From positions 9,180-73,179 of the forward strand of contig NZ_DLHL01000033.1 of assembly GCF_002483225.1 (NCBI RefSeq): a stretch of 64,000 bases of DNA, in the 5' to 3' direction. The notes under the pieces are model-generated. The model did not search any database. It had not been told where the DNA came from and was given only the letters and a program-made list of their open reading frames with translations. Of this stretch, positions 1-8,341 are shown in pieces. The stretch is from Gemmatimonas sp. UBA7669 (GTDB taxonomy: Bacteria; Gemmatimonadota; Gemmatimonadetes; Gemmatimonadales; Gemmatimonadaceae). Numbering within the stretch: the stretch's first letter is position 1; the number at the start of each line of letters is the position of its first letter. The position numbers and the translations under genes are program-made.

Positions 1-775
1 TGGCCGCCAGCGTGGTGGCGTGCGTCATGACCGAGCGCGGCAGGGTCTCGTTGATGGAGCGGTCGAGGATGTGCGCCAGCCCCTCTCCCTTGTGCGGCTT
101 GCGGAGATTCTCGCGCACACGGTCGAAGATGATGATGGTGTCGTTGGCCGAGTAACCGAGCAGCGTGAGGATGGCCGCCACGATGGTCAGTGACACCTCG
201 AGGTTCATCAGCTTGATGAAGGCGATGGTGACAAGGATGTCGTGCGCCGTGGCCAACACCGCCGCCGCGCCAAAACGCCAATCGAAGCGAATGGCGAGAT
301 AGACCAGGGTGAACAGCGAGGCGATGAGCATGGCCATGGCCGCGCCGGTGCGGAGTTCGGCACCCACCTTGGGACCGACGGCTTCGGTCCGCACGATGGT
401 CACGGCGCCTGCACCGTACTTGGCGTCGAGTGCGGTTTGGATTTCCTTGGCCACCCCTTCGGCGCCACCGGCCTGCGCTTCCACCTGCGCTTCACTGCGC
501 GCGCGGATGGTGTACTCGGTGTTGGAGCCGTACTGCTGGATTTCCGCGCCCGTGATGCCGGCCGCATCGAGCGTGTTGCGCACGTCGGCCACGTCAGGTG
601 CCTGCTTGAACTGCACCTGCATGAGCGTGCCGCCAGTGAACTCGATGCTGTAGTTCACGCCGCCGGTGATGCCGAAGGTGACCAGACCCGCCAGAATGAA
701 GGCGATGGTGAGGCCGGCCGACAGGCGCCAGTGCTTGACGAACTCGTACTTGGTGTTGTGGAAGATACGCAGCAT
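1..775 (-). CDS. secF: Protein translocase subunit SecF (partial, C-terminus beyond window edge)
   Basis: SecF is the inner-membrane partner of SecD. SecDF uses the proton gradient to pull secreted proteins out of the SecYEG channel on the periplasmic side. The readable N-terminal 258 residues start MLRIFHNTKYEF, have one membrane segment near residues 16-36, the SecF hallmark NYSIEFTGGTLMQ just after it, a periplasmic P4-like domain, and then the membrane segments with GYSANDTIIIFDRVREN that match the SecD/SecF permease core. The ATG at 773-775 lies 7 bases after the secD stop, so the two genes are one transcript. The gene runs off the left edge of the window and its last transmembrane region is not visible. 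Nothing unusual is seen in the visible part. Confidence 0.95.
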   Translation of the reverse strand, partial: MLRIFHNTKYEFVKHWRLSAGLTIAFILAGLVTFGITGGVNYSIEFTGGTLMQVQFKQAPDVADVRNTLDAAGITGAEIQQYGSNTEYTIRARSEAQVEAQAGGAEGVAKEIQTALDAKYGAGAVTIVRTEAVGPKVGAELRTGAAMAMLIASLFTLVYLAIRFDWRFGAAAVLATAHDILVTIAFIKLMNLEVSLTIVAAILTLLGYSANDTIIIFDRVRENLRKPHKGEGLAHILDRSINETLPRSVMTHATTLAA

Positions 776-782
776 GACGGCC

Positions 783-2450
783 TCAGATGCTCAGCGTCTG
801 GGTTCCGCGCGAGCGGTTGAGCCAGATCAGGAAGAAGGTCTTGGTGACGAAGATGGCCGTGAACAGCGACGCCACGAGGCCGGCAATGAGCGTGACGGCA
901 AAGCCGCGCACCGGGCCCGTGCCGTACTGGTAGAGCACCATGCCGGAGAGAATGGTGGCCGCCGAGGTGTCGACGATGGCGCTGAGCGCGTGCTGGAAGC
1001 CTTCGTCGATGGCGAGACGCACGGACTTGCCGTGGTCCAGCTCTTCGCGAATGCGCTCGAAGATGAGCACGTTGGCGTCTACGGCGATACCGATGGAGAG
1101 CACGAAGCCGGCGAGGCCGGGCAGCGTGAGCACGGCATTGAAGCCGGCCAGCGTGGCCAGTGTGTACACGAGGTAGAGCGTGAGGCCCGCCACGGCCAGC
1201 ACGCCCGCAAAGCGGTAATAGCTGATCATGATGATGACGACCAGACCCATGGCCACGCCAAGAGCGATGATGCCCTTGTTGATCGAGTCGGCGCCGAGGC
1301 TGGCACCAATCTGACGCGTCTCCATGACCTTGAGCGGCACGGGCAGGGCGCCGGCGCGCAGCACGAGCGCCAGGTCCTGCGCGGCCTGCAGCGTGCCGCC
1401 ACCCAGCGTGATCTGACCATTGCGGCCGATGGCGCTCTGCAAGGTGGGCGCCGTGACGACCCGCTGGTCGAGCACGATGGCCATGTTGTCGCGCACGTGC
1501 TTGCCGGTTTCCACCTTGAAGCGACGCGCGCCTTCGTTGTTGAGCGTGAACTGCACCACATTGCCTTCCACCGGATCGGTGGACGGGCGCGCATCGGTCA
1601 GCGCCTCACCGGTGATGATGGGCCGCGAATCGAGCACGTAGAGCGTGCGGAACCGCTCGGTGCCCGTCGCCAGCGAATCGACGCCCCAGCGCACCACCTT
1701 GCCCGGCGGCATGGCCGCCTGCATGGCCGGCAACTCGAGTGCCTGCGCCATGGCCAGGTACGCGCGCTCAGGCACGATGTACTGTCCGGGGATCTGACCG
1801 GGCTGGATGTTGCTGCTGAACAGGCCGCCGGCCGCGGGTGCGGCAGGAGCAGCGGCGCTGTCGGTAGTACCGGCGACGGCCTTGCTGCTGTCCGCCGCGC
1901 TGTCCGACTTCTGCGTGAGCAGGCTCCCCACGGTCGTGGGCTTGGCGGAGTCGCCGGTGACGGTCGCGGCGGCGCCGACACTCAAGCCATTGGCGCGCGC
2001 AATTTCGTCGAAACGCGACAGCACCTTTTCGAGGGCCTGGGTCTTGTCGGTGATCTGGAACTCGAGGAACGCGGACTTCTGCACCACGTCCTGCGCACGC
2101 TCGGCATCATCGATACCCGGCAGTTCGACGACGATGCGATCAGTGCCGACCTTCTGCACGACTGGCTCGGACACACCAAATTCGTCGATACGCTGACGCA
2201 CCACCTTGATGGCGCGATCGAGCGCTTCGCTCTTGTCGGCGACCGTCTGCTTGGATTCGTCGATCTCGAGCGCCAGGGACATGCCGCCCTGCAGGTCGAG
2301 GCCACGCTTGAGCGGGACGCGCGTGACCGTGTCATACACGAACACGCCGTTGCGCTTGACGCGCTCGACCACGGTGCGCGGGAATAGGGCCCAGACGGAG
2401 GCCGCGAGGAGTCCCACGATAAGCAGGATGCGGTACTTCAGGTTTGCCAT
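783..2450 (-). CDS. secD: Protein translocase subunit SecD
   Basis: SecD is the larger subunit of the SecDF proton-driven motor that assists Sec export. The 555-residue protein has an N-terminal membrane helix (about residues 8-24), the family signature GLDLQGGMSLALEID near residue 50, a P1 periplasmic region, and five C-terminal membrane helices. The last block contains GIAVDANVLIFERIREEL, the conserved RND-like permease motif. A stretch rich in Ser, Ala and Pro (about residues 165-210) is inserted in the periplasmic region; it looks like a flexible linker and is not a known functional part. It is followed closely by secF and preceded by about 150 bases of non-coding DNA after ribF, so a secDF promoter could lie there, but none is convincing. 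Confidence 0.96.
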   Translation of the reverse strand: MANLKYRILLIVGLLAASVWALFPRTVVERVKRNGVFVYDTVTRVPLKRGLDLQGGMSLALEIDESKQTVADKSEALDRAIKVVRQRIDEFGVSEPVVQKVGTDRIVVELPGIDDAERAQDVVQKSAFLEFQITDKTQALEKVLSRFDEIARANGLSVGAAATVTGDSAKPTTVGSLLTQKSDSAADSSKAVAGTTDSAAAPAAPAAGGLFSSNIQPGQIPGQYIVPERAYLAMAQALELPAMQAAMPPGKVVRWGVDSLATGTERFRTLYVLDSRPIITGEALTDARPSTDPVEGNVVQFTLNNEGARRFKVETGKHVRDNMAIVLDQRVVTAPTLQSAIGRNGQITLGGGTLQAAQDLALVLRAGALPVPLKVMETRQIGASLGADSINKGIIALGVAMGLVVIIMISYYRFAGVLAVAGLTLYLVYTLATLAGFNAVLTLPGLAGFVLSIGIAVDANVLIFERIREELDHGKSVRLAIDEGFQHALSAIVDTSAATILSGMVLYQYGTGPVRGFAVTLIAGLVASLFTAIFVTKTFFLIWLNRSRGTQTLSI

Positions 2451-2599
2451 CGATGCCGGTGGCCAGGGGGAATGTCAGCGCGCCGGAATGGAGAGGCGCC
2501 GGAACCTATCGGCGCCAGAAGCGCCAAGCCCCCAAACTTACAGGGGTTACCCCACAGACGGTAGTTCGTCCGCGGGCGCATTCTGCGTGGCCGGCCGGC

Positions 2600-3568
2600 T
2601 CAGGCCGTGGTTGCCCGGGTCGGGGACGCGGACAGCGCGGCCCGGGCCTGCGCTTCGTCCCGGGCCAGCTGGTCCTTGAGGGCATCCAGACCGGCAAAAG
2701 CCTGCACCCCGCGGAGACGCGCGACAAAGTCGAGGCGTATGTGGGCGCCGTACCAGTCAGCGCCGGCGTCGAAGACATGCGTCTCGATGCGGCGCTGCCG
2801 GTCGCCCACCGTCGGCCGAGGGCCGAGGTTGAGCATGCCGCCGAAGCTGCCCTCGGGCAGTTGCACGCGCACGGCGTACACCCCGTCCGGCGGCAGCAGC
2901 TTGCGCTCGGAGATGGGCGCCAGATTGAGGGTGGGATAGCCGATGGTGCGGCCGCGCTGGTCACCCTGCACTACCGTGCCGCTGAGGCTGAAGGGCCGCC
3001 CCAGTCCGGCGGCCGCCCGGTCGAGGTCTCCACCGGCCACCGCCCGGCGAATGGCCGTGGAGCTGATGGCATGCCCATCGGGTGTGTGCACGGCAGGCAG
3101 GACGGAGACGTCGAAGTCGCGGCTCTGTCCCAGCGCCTTGAGCACCTCGATGTCGCCGAGGCGACCACGGCCAAAGCCGTGATCATGCCCGACCAGCAGT
3201 TCACGCAGCGCAAAGCGGCCACGCAAAACGTCGTCGACAAAGGCCTCGGCTTCGAGGGCTGCCAACGCGGGTGTGAATGGCAGCACCGCCACATAGGACA
3301 CGCCCGACTGCGCGAGCATCTCGAGCTTTTCTTCGTGCAGCGTGAGCAACGGCGGCGCGGCGGTGGGATTCACCACTTCGAGTGGATGCGGTTCAAACGT
3401 CAGCACCACACTGGGCAATCCACGGCGTTCCGCGTGGGCCACCAAGGTGCGCAGCACATCCTGATGTCCGCGGTGCACCCCGTCGAACGTGCCGACGGTG
3501 ATGACCGCGCCATCAGGCAGTGGCAGTCCACTCAACTCACCACGCGGATCGGGCGCAAAGGTGTTCAC
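2600..3568 (-). CDS. ribF: Bifunctional riboflavin kinase / FAD synthetase
   Basis: RibF phosphorylates riboflavin to FMN and then adenylates FMN to FAD, both in the cytoplasm. The 322-residue protein has the nucleotidyltransferase signature TVGTFDGVHRGHQ near residue 26 (FAD synthetase domain, roughly residues 15-170). It then has the flavokinase domain with GRTIGYPTLNL near residue 205 and PPDGVYAVRV near residue 230. Length matches the family. Its start overlaps the truB stop by 4 bases (ATGA), so it is the last gene of the rimP-infB-truB operon, a common arrangement for ribF. The Ala/Thr-rich C-terminal tail beyond residue 300 is not conserved in the family and is probably disordered. Confidence 0.95.
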   Translation of the reverse strand: MNTFAPDPRGELSGLPLPDGAVITVGTFDGVHRGHQDVLRTLVAHAERRGLPSVVLTFEPHPLEVVNPTAAPPLLTLHEEKLEMLAQSGVSYVAVLPFTPALAALEAEAFVDDVLRGRFALRELLVGHDHGFGRGRLGDIEVLKALGQSRDFDVSVLPAVHTPDGHAISSTAIRRAVAGGDLDRAAAGLGRPFSLSGTVVQGDQRGRTIGYPTLNLAPISERKLLPPDGVYAVRVQLPEGSFGGMLNLGPRPTVGDRQRRIETHVFDAGADWYGAHIRLDFVARLRGVQAFAGLDALKDQLARDEAQARAALSASPTRATTA

Positions 3569-4503
3569 GGCGAATCCTTCGCTGGCAGTTCGTCGGTGTC
3601 CGCAGGCAAAACCACGCGTGGTTGCCAGCGATCGTTCACGCGCTCGGCAATCGCGCGCACCTCGTGGCCCTGCATGAGCACCGCCTTCGCTCCGGTCTGT
3701 GTCGCCGGTACCGCGCGCCCAAACCGCAGTGCATCGAGTCCTTCGGCGGTGAGCGGCTCCCGCGCGAGCTCCGGGAGCAAACGTGGCTCGGCCGGCTGCA
3801 GTGCGACATATCCATCGGCAATACTGCCGGGCTCGAGTGCATCCCAGGGCACCGCCTCCGACACGTACGCGGCTCCACTCTGCACACGACGCAGTGTCGC
3901 GCAGTGTGCGGCGCTGCCGAGCGCACGTCCAAGGTCACGCGCCAGGGCGCGAATGTAGGTGCCACCACCGCACGCAATGCGTACGCGGAGCTGGTGGGCG
4001 GTGTCGCCGTCGTTCGACGCACCGAGCCAGGTCCATTGATGCACGACTACGGGCACCGCCGGTAGGTCCACATCACGACCACGCCGCGCCAAATCGTAGG
4101 CACGCGCCCCATCGACATGCTTGGCTGAAAAGGCGGGCGGCACCTGCAGAATGGGACCAGTGAGTGTGGCTTCTGCTGCCAGACGCACAGGATGCTGCGA
4201 CTCGCGCAGCACAGACACCTCGGGTGGCGGTGCCTCGCGCGAGACCTGGCCCGTGGCATCATCGGTATCGGTTTCCCAACCGAACTGCACGGTGGCCTCG
4301 TAGACTTTGGGCTCCCCGTGCACGTACGGCAGCAGCCGCGTGACCGGCCCTACGGCCACCACCAGCAGCCCGGTGGCAAACGGGTCGAGCGTACCGGCAT
4401 GACCGACGCGGCGACTGCGCGCCGCCCGCCTGACCCGAGCCACGACATCATGCGACGAGGGCCCGGCGGGCTTGTCCACCAGGACCAGACCGCCTGCGCT
4501 CAC
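3565..4503 (-). CDS. truB: tRNA pseudouridine(55) synthase TruB
   Basis: TruB makes pseudouridine 55 in the T-loop of most tRNAs. The 312-residue protein begins with the expected GGLVLVDKPAGPSSHD block and carries the catalytic Asp40 in HAGTLDPFATGLL. Further conserved blocks are KVYEATVQFG and the RIACGGGTYIRALARDLG segment. The C-terminal region resembles a PUA-like RNA-binding domain. It overlaps both neighbours by 4 bases, rbfA upstream and ribF downstream, so the three genes are probably translationally coupled. No anomaly is seen. Confidence 0.96.
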   Translation of the reverse strand: MSAGGLVLVDKPAGPSSHDVVARVRRAARSRRVGHAGTLDPFATGLLVVAVGPVTRLLPYVHGEPKVYEATVQFGWETDTDDATGQVSREAPPPEVSVLRESQHPVRLAAEATLTGPILQVPPAFSAKHVDGARAYDLARRGRDVDLPAVPVVVHQWTWLGASNDGDTAHQLRVRIACGGGTYIRALARDLGRALGSAAHCATLRRVQSGAAYVSEAVPWDALEPGSIADGYVALQPAEPRLLPELAREPLTAEGLDALRFGRAVPATQTGAKAVLMQGHEVRAIAERVNDRWQPRVVLPADTDELPAKDSP

Positions 4504-4877
4504 TCGCCCCCGTCGGCCTGCTGCTCCCGTTCGGTGCGGATCTGGGCCAGCAGTTGCTCAATGCGCGTGGCATGCGCCACGCTCTCGTCGGCCCGGAAAT
4601 GAATTTCCGGTGCCGAACGCAGACGCAGGGATTTACCGAGCCGCGAGCGGAGGTGCGTGGCCACACTGGCCAGCCCCGCCACCGTGCTCTTCTTGTCGGC
4701 TTCGTCACCCATGAGGGTGACGAAGACCGTGGCATGCCGAAGATCGCGCGTGACGTCGACCGCAGTCACGGTGACGAACGCGCGGATTCGCGGGTCCTTG
4801 GCGCCTTCCGACAGGAAGGTCGCCACTTCTTCGCGAATGGCTTCGGCGACGCGGTCAGGACGCCGCGGTTCGCCCAT
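4500..4877 (-). CDS. rbfA: Ribosome-binding factor A
   Basis: RbfA binds the immature 30S subunit and helps process and fold the 5' end of 16S rRNA, and it matters most in the cold. The 125-residue protein starts with RPDRVAEAIREEVATFLSEG and contains the KH-like fold segments VTVTAVDVTRDLRHATVFVT and the family-typical SAPEIHFRADES near the C-terminus. Length is normal. It sits between infB (12 bases upstream) and truB (4-base overlap), the usual order in bacteria. Confidence 0.95.
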   Translation of the reverse strand: MGEPRRPDRVAEAIREEVATFLSEGAKDPRIRAFVTVTAVDVTRDLRHATVFVTLMGDEADKKSTVAGLASVATHLRSRLGKSLRLRSAPEIHFRADESVAHATRIEQLLAQIRTEREQQADGGE

Positions 4878-4889
4878 GTCCAGCCCTCC

Positions 4890-7800
4890 TCAGGCCTTGT
4901 TGGCCTGGTCGAGGGTACGGGCCACTTCCTCTGTGCGGTAGCACTCGAACATGTCACCGACCTTGACGTCGTTGAAGTTCTCGATGCCGATACCGCACTC
5001 GTACCCTTCCTTGACCTCGTTGACGTCATCCTTGAAGCGGCGGAGCGACGCGATCCCGCCGTCGTAGATCTCGATGCCGTCGCGGATGACGCGCACGCGT
5101 CCCTTGCGATTGATGATACCCGAGCGGACGATGCAGCCGGCGATGGTGCCGACCCGCGCGACCTTGAAGGTCTCGCGCACTTCGGCTTCGCCGAAGACCA
5201 CTTCGCGCTCCTCGGGACGCAGCATGCCTTCGAGCGCCGCCTTCACATCGGCAACGGCCTCGTAGATGATGCGATACAGCTTGATGTCGACACCCTCGCG
5301 CTCGGCGGCCTGACGCGCGTTGTTGTCGGGGCGCACGTGGAAGCCGATGATGATGGCGCCGGCCGCCTTGGCGAGCAGAATGTCGCTTTCGGCAATGGCA
5401 CCAACGGCGCGGTGGATGATCTCCACCTGCACTTCCTCGTTGGAGAGCTGCTGCAGGGCGTCGGCGAGGGCTTCCGCCGGACCGCCCTGGTCGGCCTTGA
5501 TGACGAGGCGCAACTGGCGCTTCTGGCCCGCGGCGGCCTGCGACATGAAGTCTTCGAGCGAGACCACACCACGCGTGGTGCGGCGGCTCTTGGCTTCACG
5601 ATCGAGGCGCTCACGACGCTGCGCGATTTCGCGCGCGGCCGTGGCGTCGTCCACCACCAGCAACTGATCGCCGGCCATGGGCACGCCCGTGAGGCCGAGG
5701 ATCTGCACCGGAATGGCGGGACCGGCTTCCTTGACCTGCTTGCCCCGCTCGTCGAGCATGGCGCGCACGCGCCCCGAGTGGATGCCGCAGATGTAGTCGT
5801 CGCCCACGCGCAGCGTGCCGTTTTGCACGAGCACGGTGGCCACGGGGCCCTTGCCCTGATCGAGCTGGGCTTCCACCACCGAACCGACGGCGCGGCGTGA
5901 GGGGTTGGCCTTGAGCTCGAGAATGTCGCTCTGCAGGAGGATCTGTTCGAGCAGCTCGTTGACGCCCGTGCCCTTCTTGGCCGAGATCTCGGAGTGCAGC
6001 ACGGTGCCACCGAAGTCTTCGAGCACGACCTCATGCTGCAGGAGGTCCTGCTTGACCTTCTCGATGTTCGCCGTCGGCAGATCGACCTTGTTGATGGCGA
6101 TGATGATGGGCACACCCGCACTCTTGGCGTGCGAGATGGCTTCAATGGTCTGCGGCATGACCTGGTCGTCGGCCGCGATCACGATGACGACGATGTCCGT
6201 GACCTGCGCACCACGCGCACGCATGGCCGTGAAGGCCTCGTGACCCGGCGTATCGAGGAAGGTGATGGTGCGCTTGCCCGCCACCTCCACGTGGTAGGCA
6301 CCGATGTGCTGCGTAATGCCACCCGCTTCACCCGCGACCACGTTGGCCTTGCGGATGTAGTCGAGCAGCGAGGTCTTGCCGTGGTCGACGTGACCCATGA
6401 TGGTGACCACGGGCGGACGCGGCCGCAGATCCTCGACGTTGTCCTCTTCGTGCTGATCCGGCACATCGGCGGCGTAGTCGCTTTCCTTGACAGCCTGGAA
6501 GCCGAACTCGCCGGCAATGAGTTCGATCTGGTCGAAGTCGAGGCGCTGGTTGATGGTGACCATCAGCCCCAGCGACTTGAAGGCAAAGCCCACGATCTGC
6601 GTGGCGGAGACGCCGAGAATCTGCGCGAGTTCGGAGACCGTGATGAACTCGTTCACGCGCACGGTCTTGCGCTCACGCTCGGCGGCCGCCTGGCGCTGCT
6701 CCTCCGCCTCGGCGCGCATTTCGGCGCCAAAGCGACGACCCGAGCGGCCACGCTGTGGCGCGCCGCGCAGAGCGGTCATGGTCTTGGAAATGTTGGCGGA
6801 CACCGCTTCCTGATCCACCGCGCCCCGCTTGTTCTTCTTGCCGCGGCGCTGCTGCTGGTTGCCACCGGCCTGCGAGGCACCCGAGGGGCCGCCACCCTGG
6901 CCGCCACCCTGTCCACCCTGCTGGCCACCCTGACCCCCGCCCTGTCCGGGCCGGCGATCATCGCGGCGCTGTCCCTGCTGCAAACCGCCACCCGGAGCCG
7001 CGGAGGCCACGGGGCGGGCGGAACCGAAGTTGGGCGACGCGCTGGCGACCGGGCGCAGACGCGGTGCACCAGGCACAACGGGGCGCGGACGGGGACGGTC
7101 GGCGGGTAGATCGGGAGCGGGCTCCGTCGCGGCGGGAGGCGCCGGAGGAACAGCGGCAGCCGGGGCAGCAGGAGCCGTTGACGCCGGAGCCGGAGGAACC
7201 GCTGCAGCCGCAGGAGCCGGCGGAACAGCGGCAGCCTGAACGCCAGAAGCCTCCGCGGCGGGAGCCTTGACCGCAGGAGCCGCAGGAGCCGCAGGAGCCG
7301 GGGGAACAGCGGCCGCCGGAACGGCCGGCGGTACGGCAGCAGCCGGAACGGCGGCAGCCCGAACGGCAGCAGCCTCTGCGGCGGGAGCCTTGGCAGCAGG
7401 AGCCGACGGAGCCGACGGAGCCGACGAAACGGCGGGAGCGGGAGCAGGTGCGGCGACAGGATCCGGAGCAACAGGAGCGACCGGCGCTTCCTGCGCTGGG
7501 GCTTCCGCCTTGGGGGCTTCCGGCGTGGCAGCTGCTGGCTTTGTGGCTGCCGCTTCTGGCTGTGCCGCTACAGCGACTTCTGCCTTTGAGGCTGCCGCTG
7601 TTTGCTGTTCCAAGCCCGCCGCCTGCTCCGCCTCATGCGCTTCCGCCACATCCGCCGCACGCCGGCGACGTACCACGGGCGCGGGCGCCGGCGTTTCCGC
7701 CTCGGCGACCGGAGCGGCCTCAGCCGCCGCCTTGCGACGGCGCGTCGGCGCCGCGGGCGCAGGCGCGGCCTTCTCGGCGCGCACGCGCTTCTCGCGCTCC

Positions 7801-7949
7801 CACCGGGCGCGGATACGGGATACCTGGTCGTCGGTCAGCAGCGACATATGGCTGCGAACCGGCACGTCCATCTGGCGCAGCAGTGCGATCACCTCGTCCG
7901 CCGAGATGCCGAACTCACCCGCCATGTCATGCACACGAAGCTTGCTCAA
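4890..7949 (-). CDS. infB: Translation initiation factor IF-2, with a long Ala/Pro-rich N-terminal region
   Basis: IF-2 is the GTPase that delivers fMet-tRNA to the 30S subunit and promotes subunit joining. The 1019-residue protein opens with an IF2-N domain (KLRVHDMAGEFGISADEVIAL). Then comes a very long low-complexity region rich in Ala, Pro, Glu and Gly (about residues 60-400) and a second IF2-N-like segment ending near residue 490. The G domain has GHVDHGKTS near residue 517, DTPGHE and NKVD, followed by domains II-IV (VLVQNGTLRVGD and later a second beta-barrel). The N-terminal linker has degenerate Ala/Pro repeats that are visible as repeats in the DNA. It lies 11 bases after the ylxQ-like gene. 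Using infB as the name is secure; the role of the linker is unknown. Confidence 0.97.
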   Translation of the reverse strand: MSKLRVHDMAGEFGISADEVIALLRQMDVPVRSHMSLLTDDQVSRIRARWEREKRVRAEKAAPAPAAPTRRRKAAAEAAPVAEAETPAPAPVVRRRRAADVAEAHEAEQAAGLEQQTAAASKAEVAVAAQPEAAATKPAAATPEAPKAEAPAQEAPVAPVAPDPVAAPAPAPAVSSAPSAPSAPAAKAPAAEAAAVRAAAVPAAAVPPAVPAAAVPPAPAAPAAPAVKAPAAEASGVQAAAVPPAPAAAAVPPAPASTAPAAPAAAVPPAPPAATEPAPDLPADRPRPRPVVPGAPRLRPVASASPNFGSARPVASAAPGGGLQQGQRRDDRRPGQGGGQGGQQGGQGGGQGGGPSGASQAGGNQQQRRGKKNKRGAVDQEAVSANISKTMTALRGAPQRGRSGRRFGAEMRAEAEEQRQAAAERERKTVRVNEFITVSELAQILGVSATQIVGFAFKSLGLMVTINQRLDFDQIELIAGEFGFQAVKESDYAADVPDQHEEDNVEDLRPRPPVVTIMGHVDHGKTSLLDYIRKANVVAGEAGGITQHIGAYHVEVAGKRTITFLDTPGHEAFTAMRARGAQVTDIVVIVIAADDQVMPQTIEAISHAKSAGVPIIIAINKVDLPTANIEKVKQDLLQHEVVLEDFGGTVLHSEISAKKGTGVNELLEQILLQSDILELKANPSRRAVGSVVEAQLDQGKGPVATVLVQNGTLRVGDDYICGIHSGRVRAMLDERGKQVKEAGPAIPVQILGLTGVPMAGDQLLVVDDATAAREIAQRRERLDREAKSRRTTRGVVSLEDFMSQAAAGQKRQLRLVIKADQGGPAEALADALQQLSNEEVQVEIIHRAVGAIAESDILLAKAAGAIIIGFHVRPDNNARQAAEREGVDIKLYRIIYEAVADVKAALEGMLRPEEREVVFGEAEVRETFKVARVGTIAGCIVRSGIINRKGRVRVIRDGIEIYDGGIASLRRFKDDVNEVKEGYECGIGIENFNDVKVGDMFECYRTEEVARTLDQANKA

Positions 7950-7960
7950 CCCGTCTCCTC

Positions 7961-8341
7961 CTACCGCGAAACGCGCGTCGCGTCGCCCGCCGGGAGTGCC
8001 CCGGCTACGGCGCCACGGATCCCGCGCGCCAGCCCCTGATCAACGATCCCGATCGCCGCGGTCGTTTCTCGACCCACAGCGCCGCCCAACTCGGCCGCAC
8101 TCGGCCACTCCACCATCTCCACCCGCCGGGCCCGCAGGACCGGCACCACCTTCTCGAGCGAGTGGCGCGAGACATCCTGCGCCACGATCGCCAGCACCAC
8201 GTTGTCCTTCTGCGCGGCCAACCGCACCTGCTCGGTACCGATCACCACCAGCCGGCCTCGCGCACCCAGCCCGACGAGACCCAACACCTTGCGGCGTGTT
8301 GCCTCATCGAGAACAGGAGCGCGCGGCGGCTCGTCACTCAC
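7961..8341 (-). CDS. L7Ae/L30e-family RNA-binding protein (YlxQ-like)
   Basis: This 126-residue protein has the L7Ae/L30e fold pattern: KVLGLVGLGARGRLVVIGTE, then LAIVAQDVS and a C-terminal segment AAIGIVDQGLA. That family binds kink-turn RNA. A small L7Ae-like gene (ylxQ) commonly sits between nusA and infB, and the present gene lies exactly there, overlapping nusA by 4 bases. The zinc-containing YlxR protein that often accompanies it is absent. The precise RNA target is not known for this family. The assignment is firm at the fold level and only positional for the ylxQ name. Confidence 0.8.
   Translation of the reverse strand: MSDEPPRAPVLDEATRRKVLGLVGLGARGRLVVIGTEQVRLAAQKDNVVLAIVAQDVSRHSLEKVVPVLRARRVEMVEWPSAAELGGAVGRETTAAIGIVDQGLARGIRGAVAGALPAGDATRVSR

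Noticed and set aside
666..2387. Long plus-strand frame opposite secD
   Set aside because: It is an antisense shadow of a GC-rich conserved gene: no family motif, composition rich in His, Arg, Gly and Asp. Similar shadows occur opposite infB, nusA, murA, groEL, mutL and pyrC and were left out.
7050..7700. Repeat array in infB as a CRISPR or satellite
   Set aside because: The repeats are degenerate, vary in length, and are in frame with the IF-2 linker; no spacers of uniform length exist.
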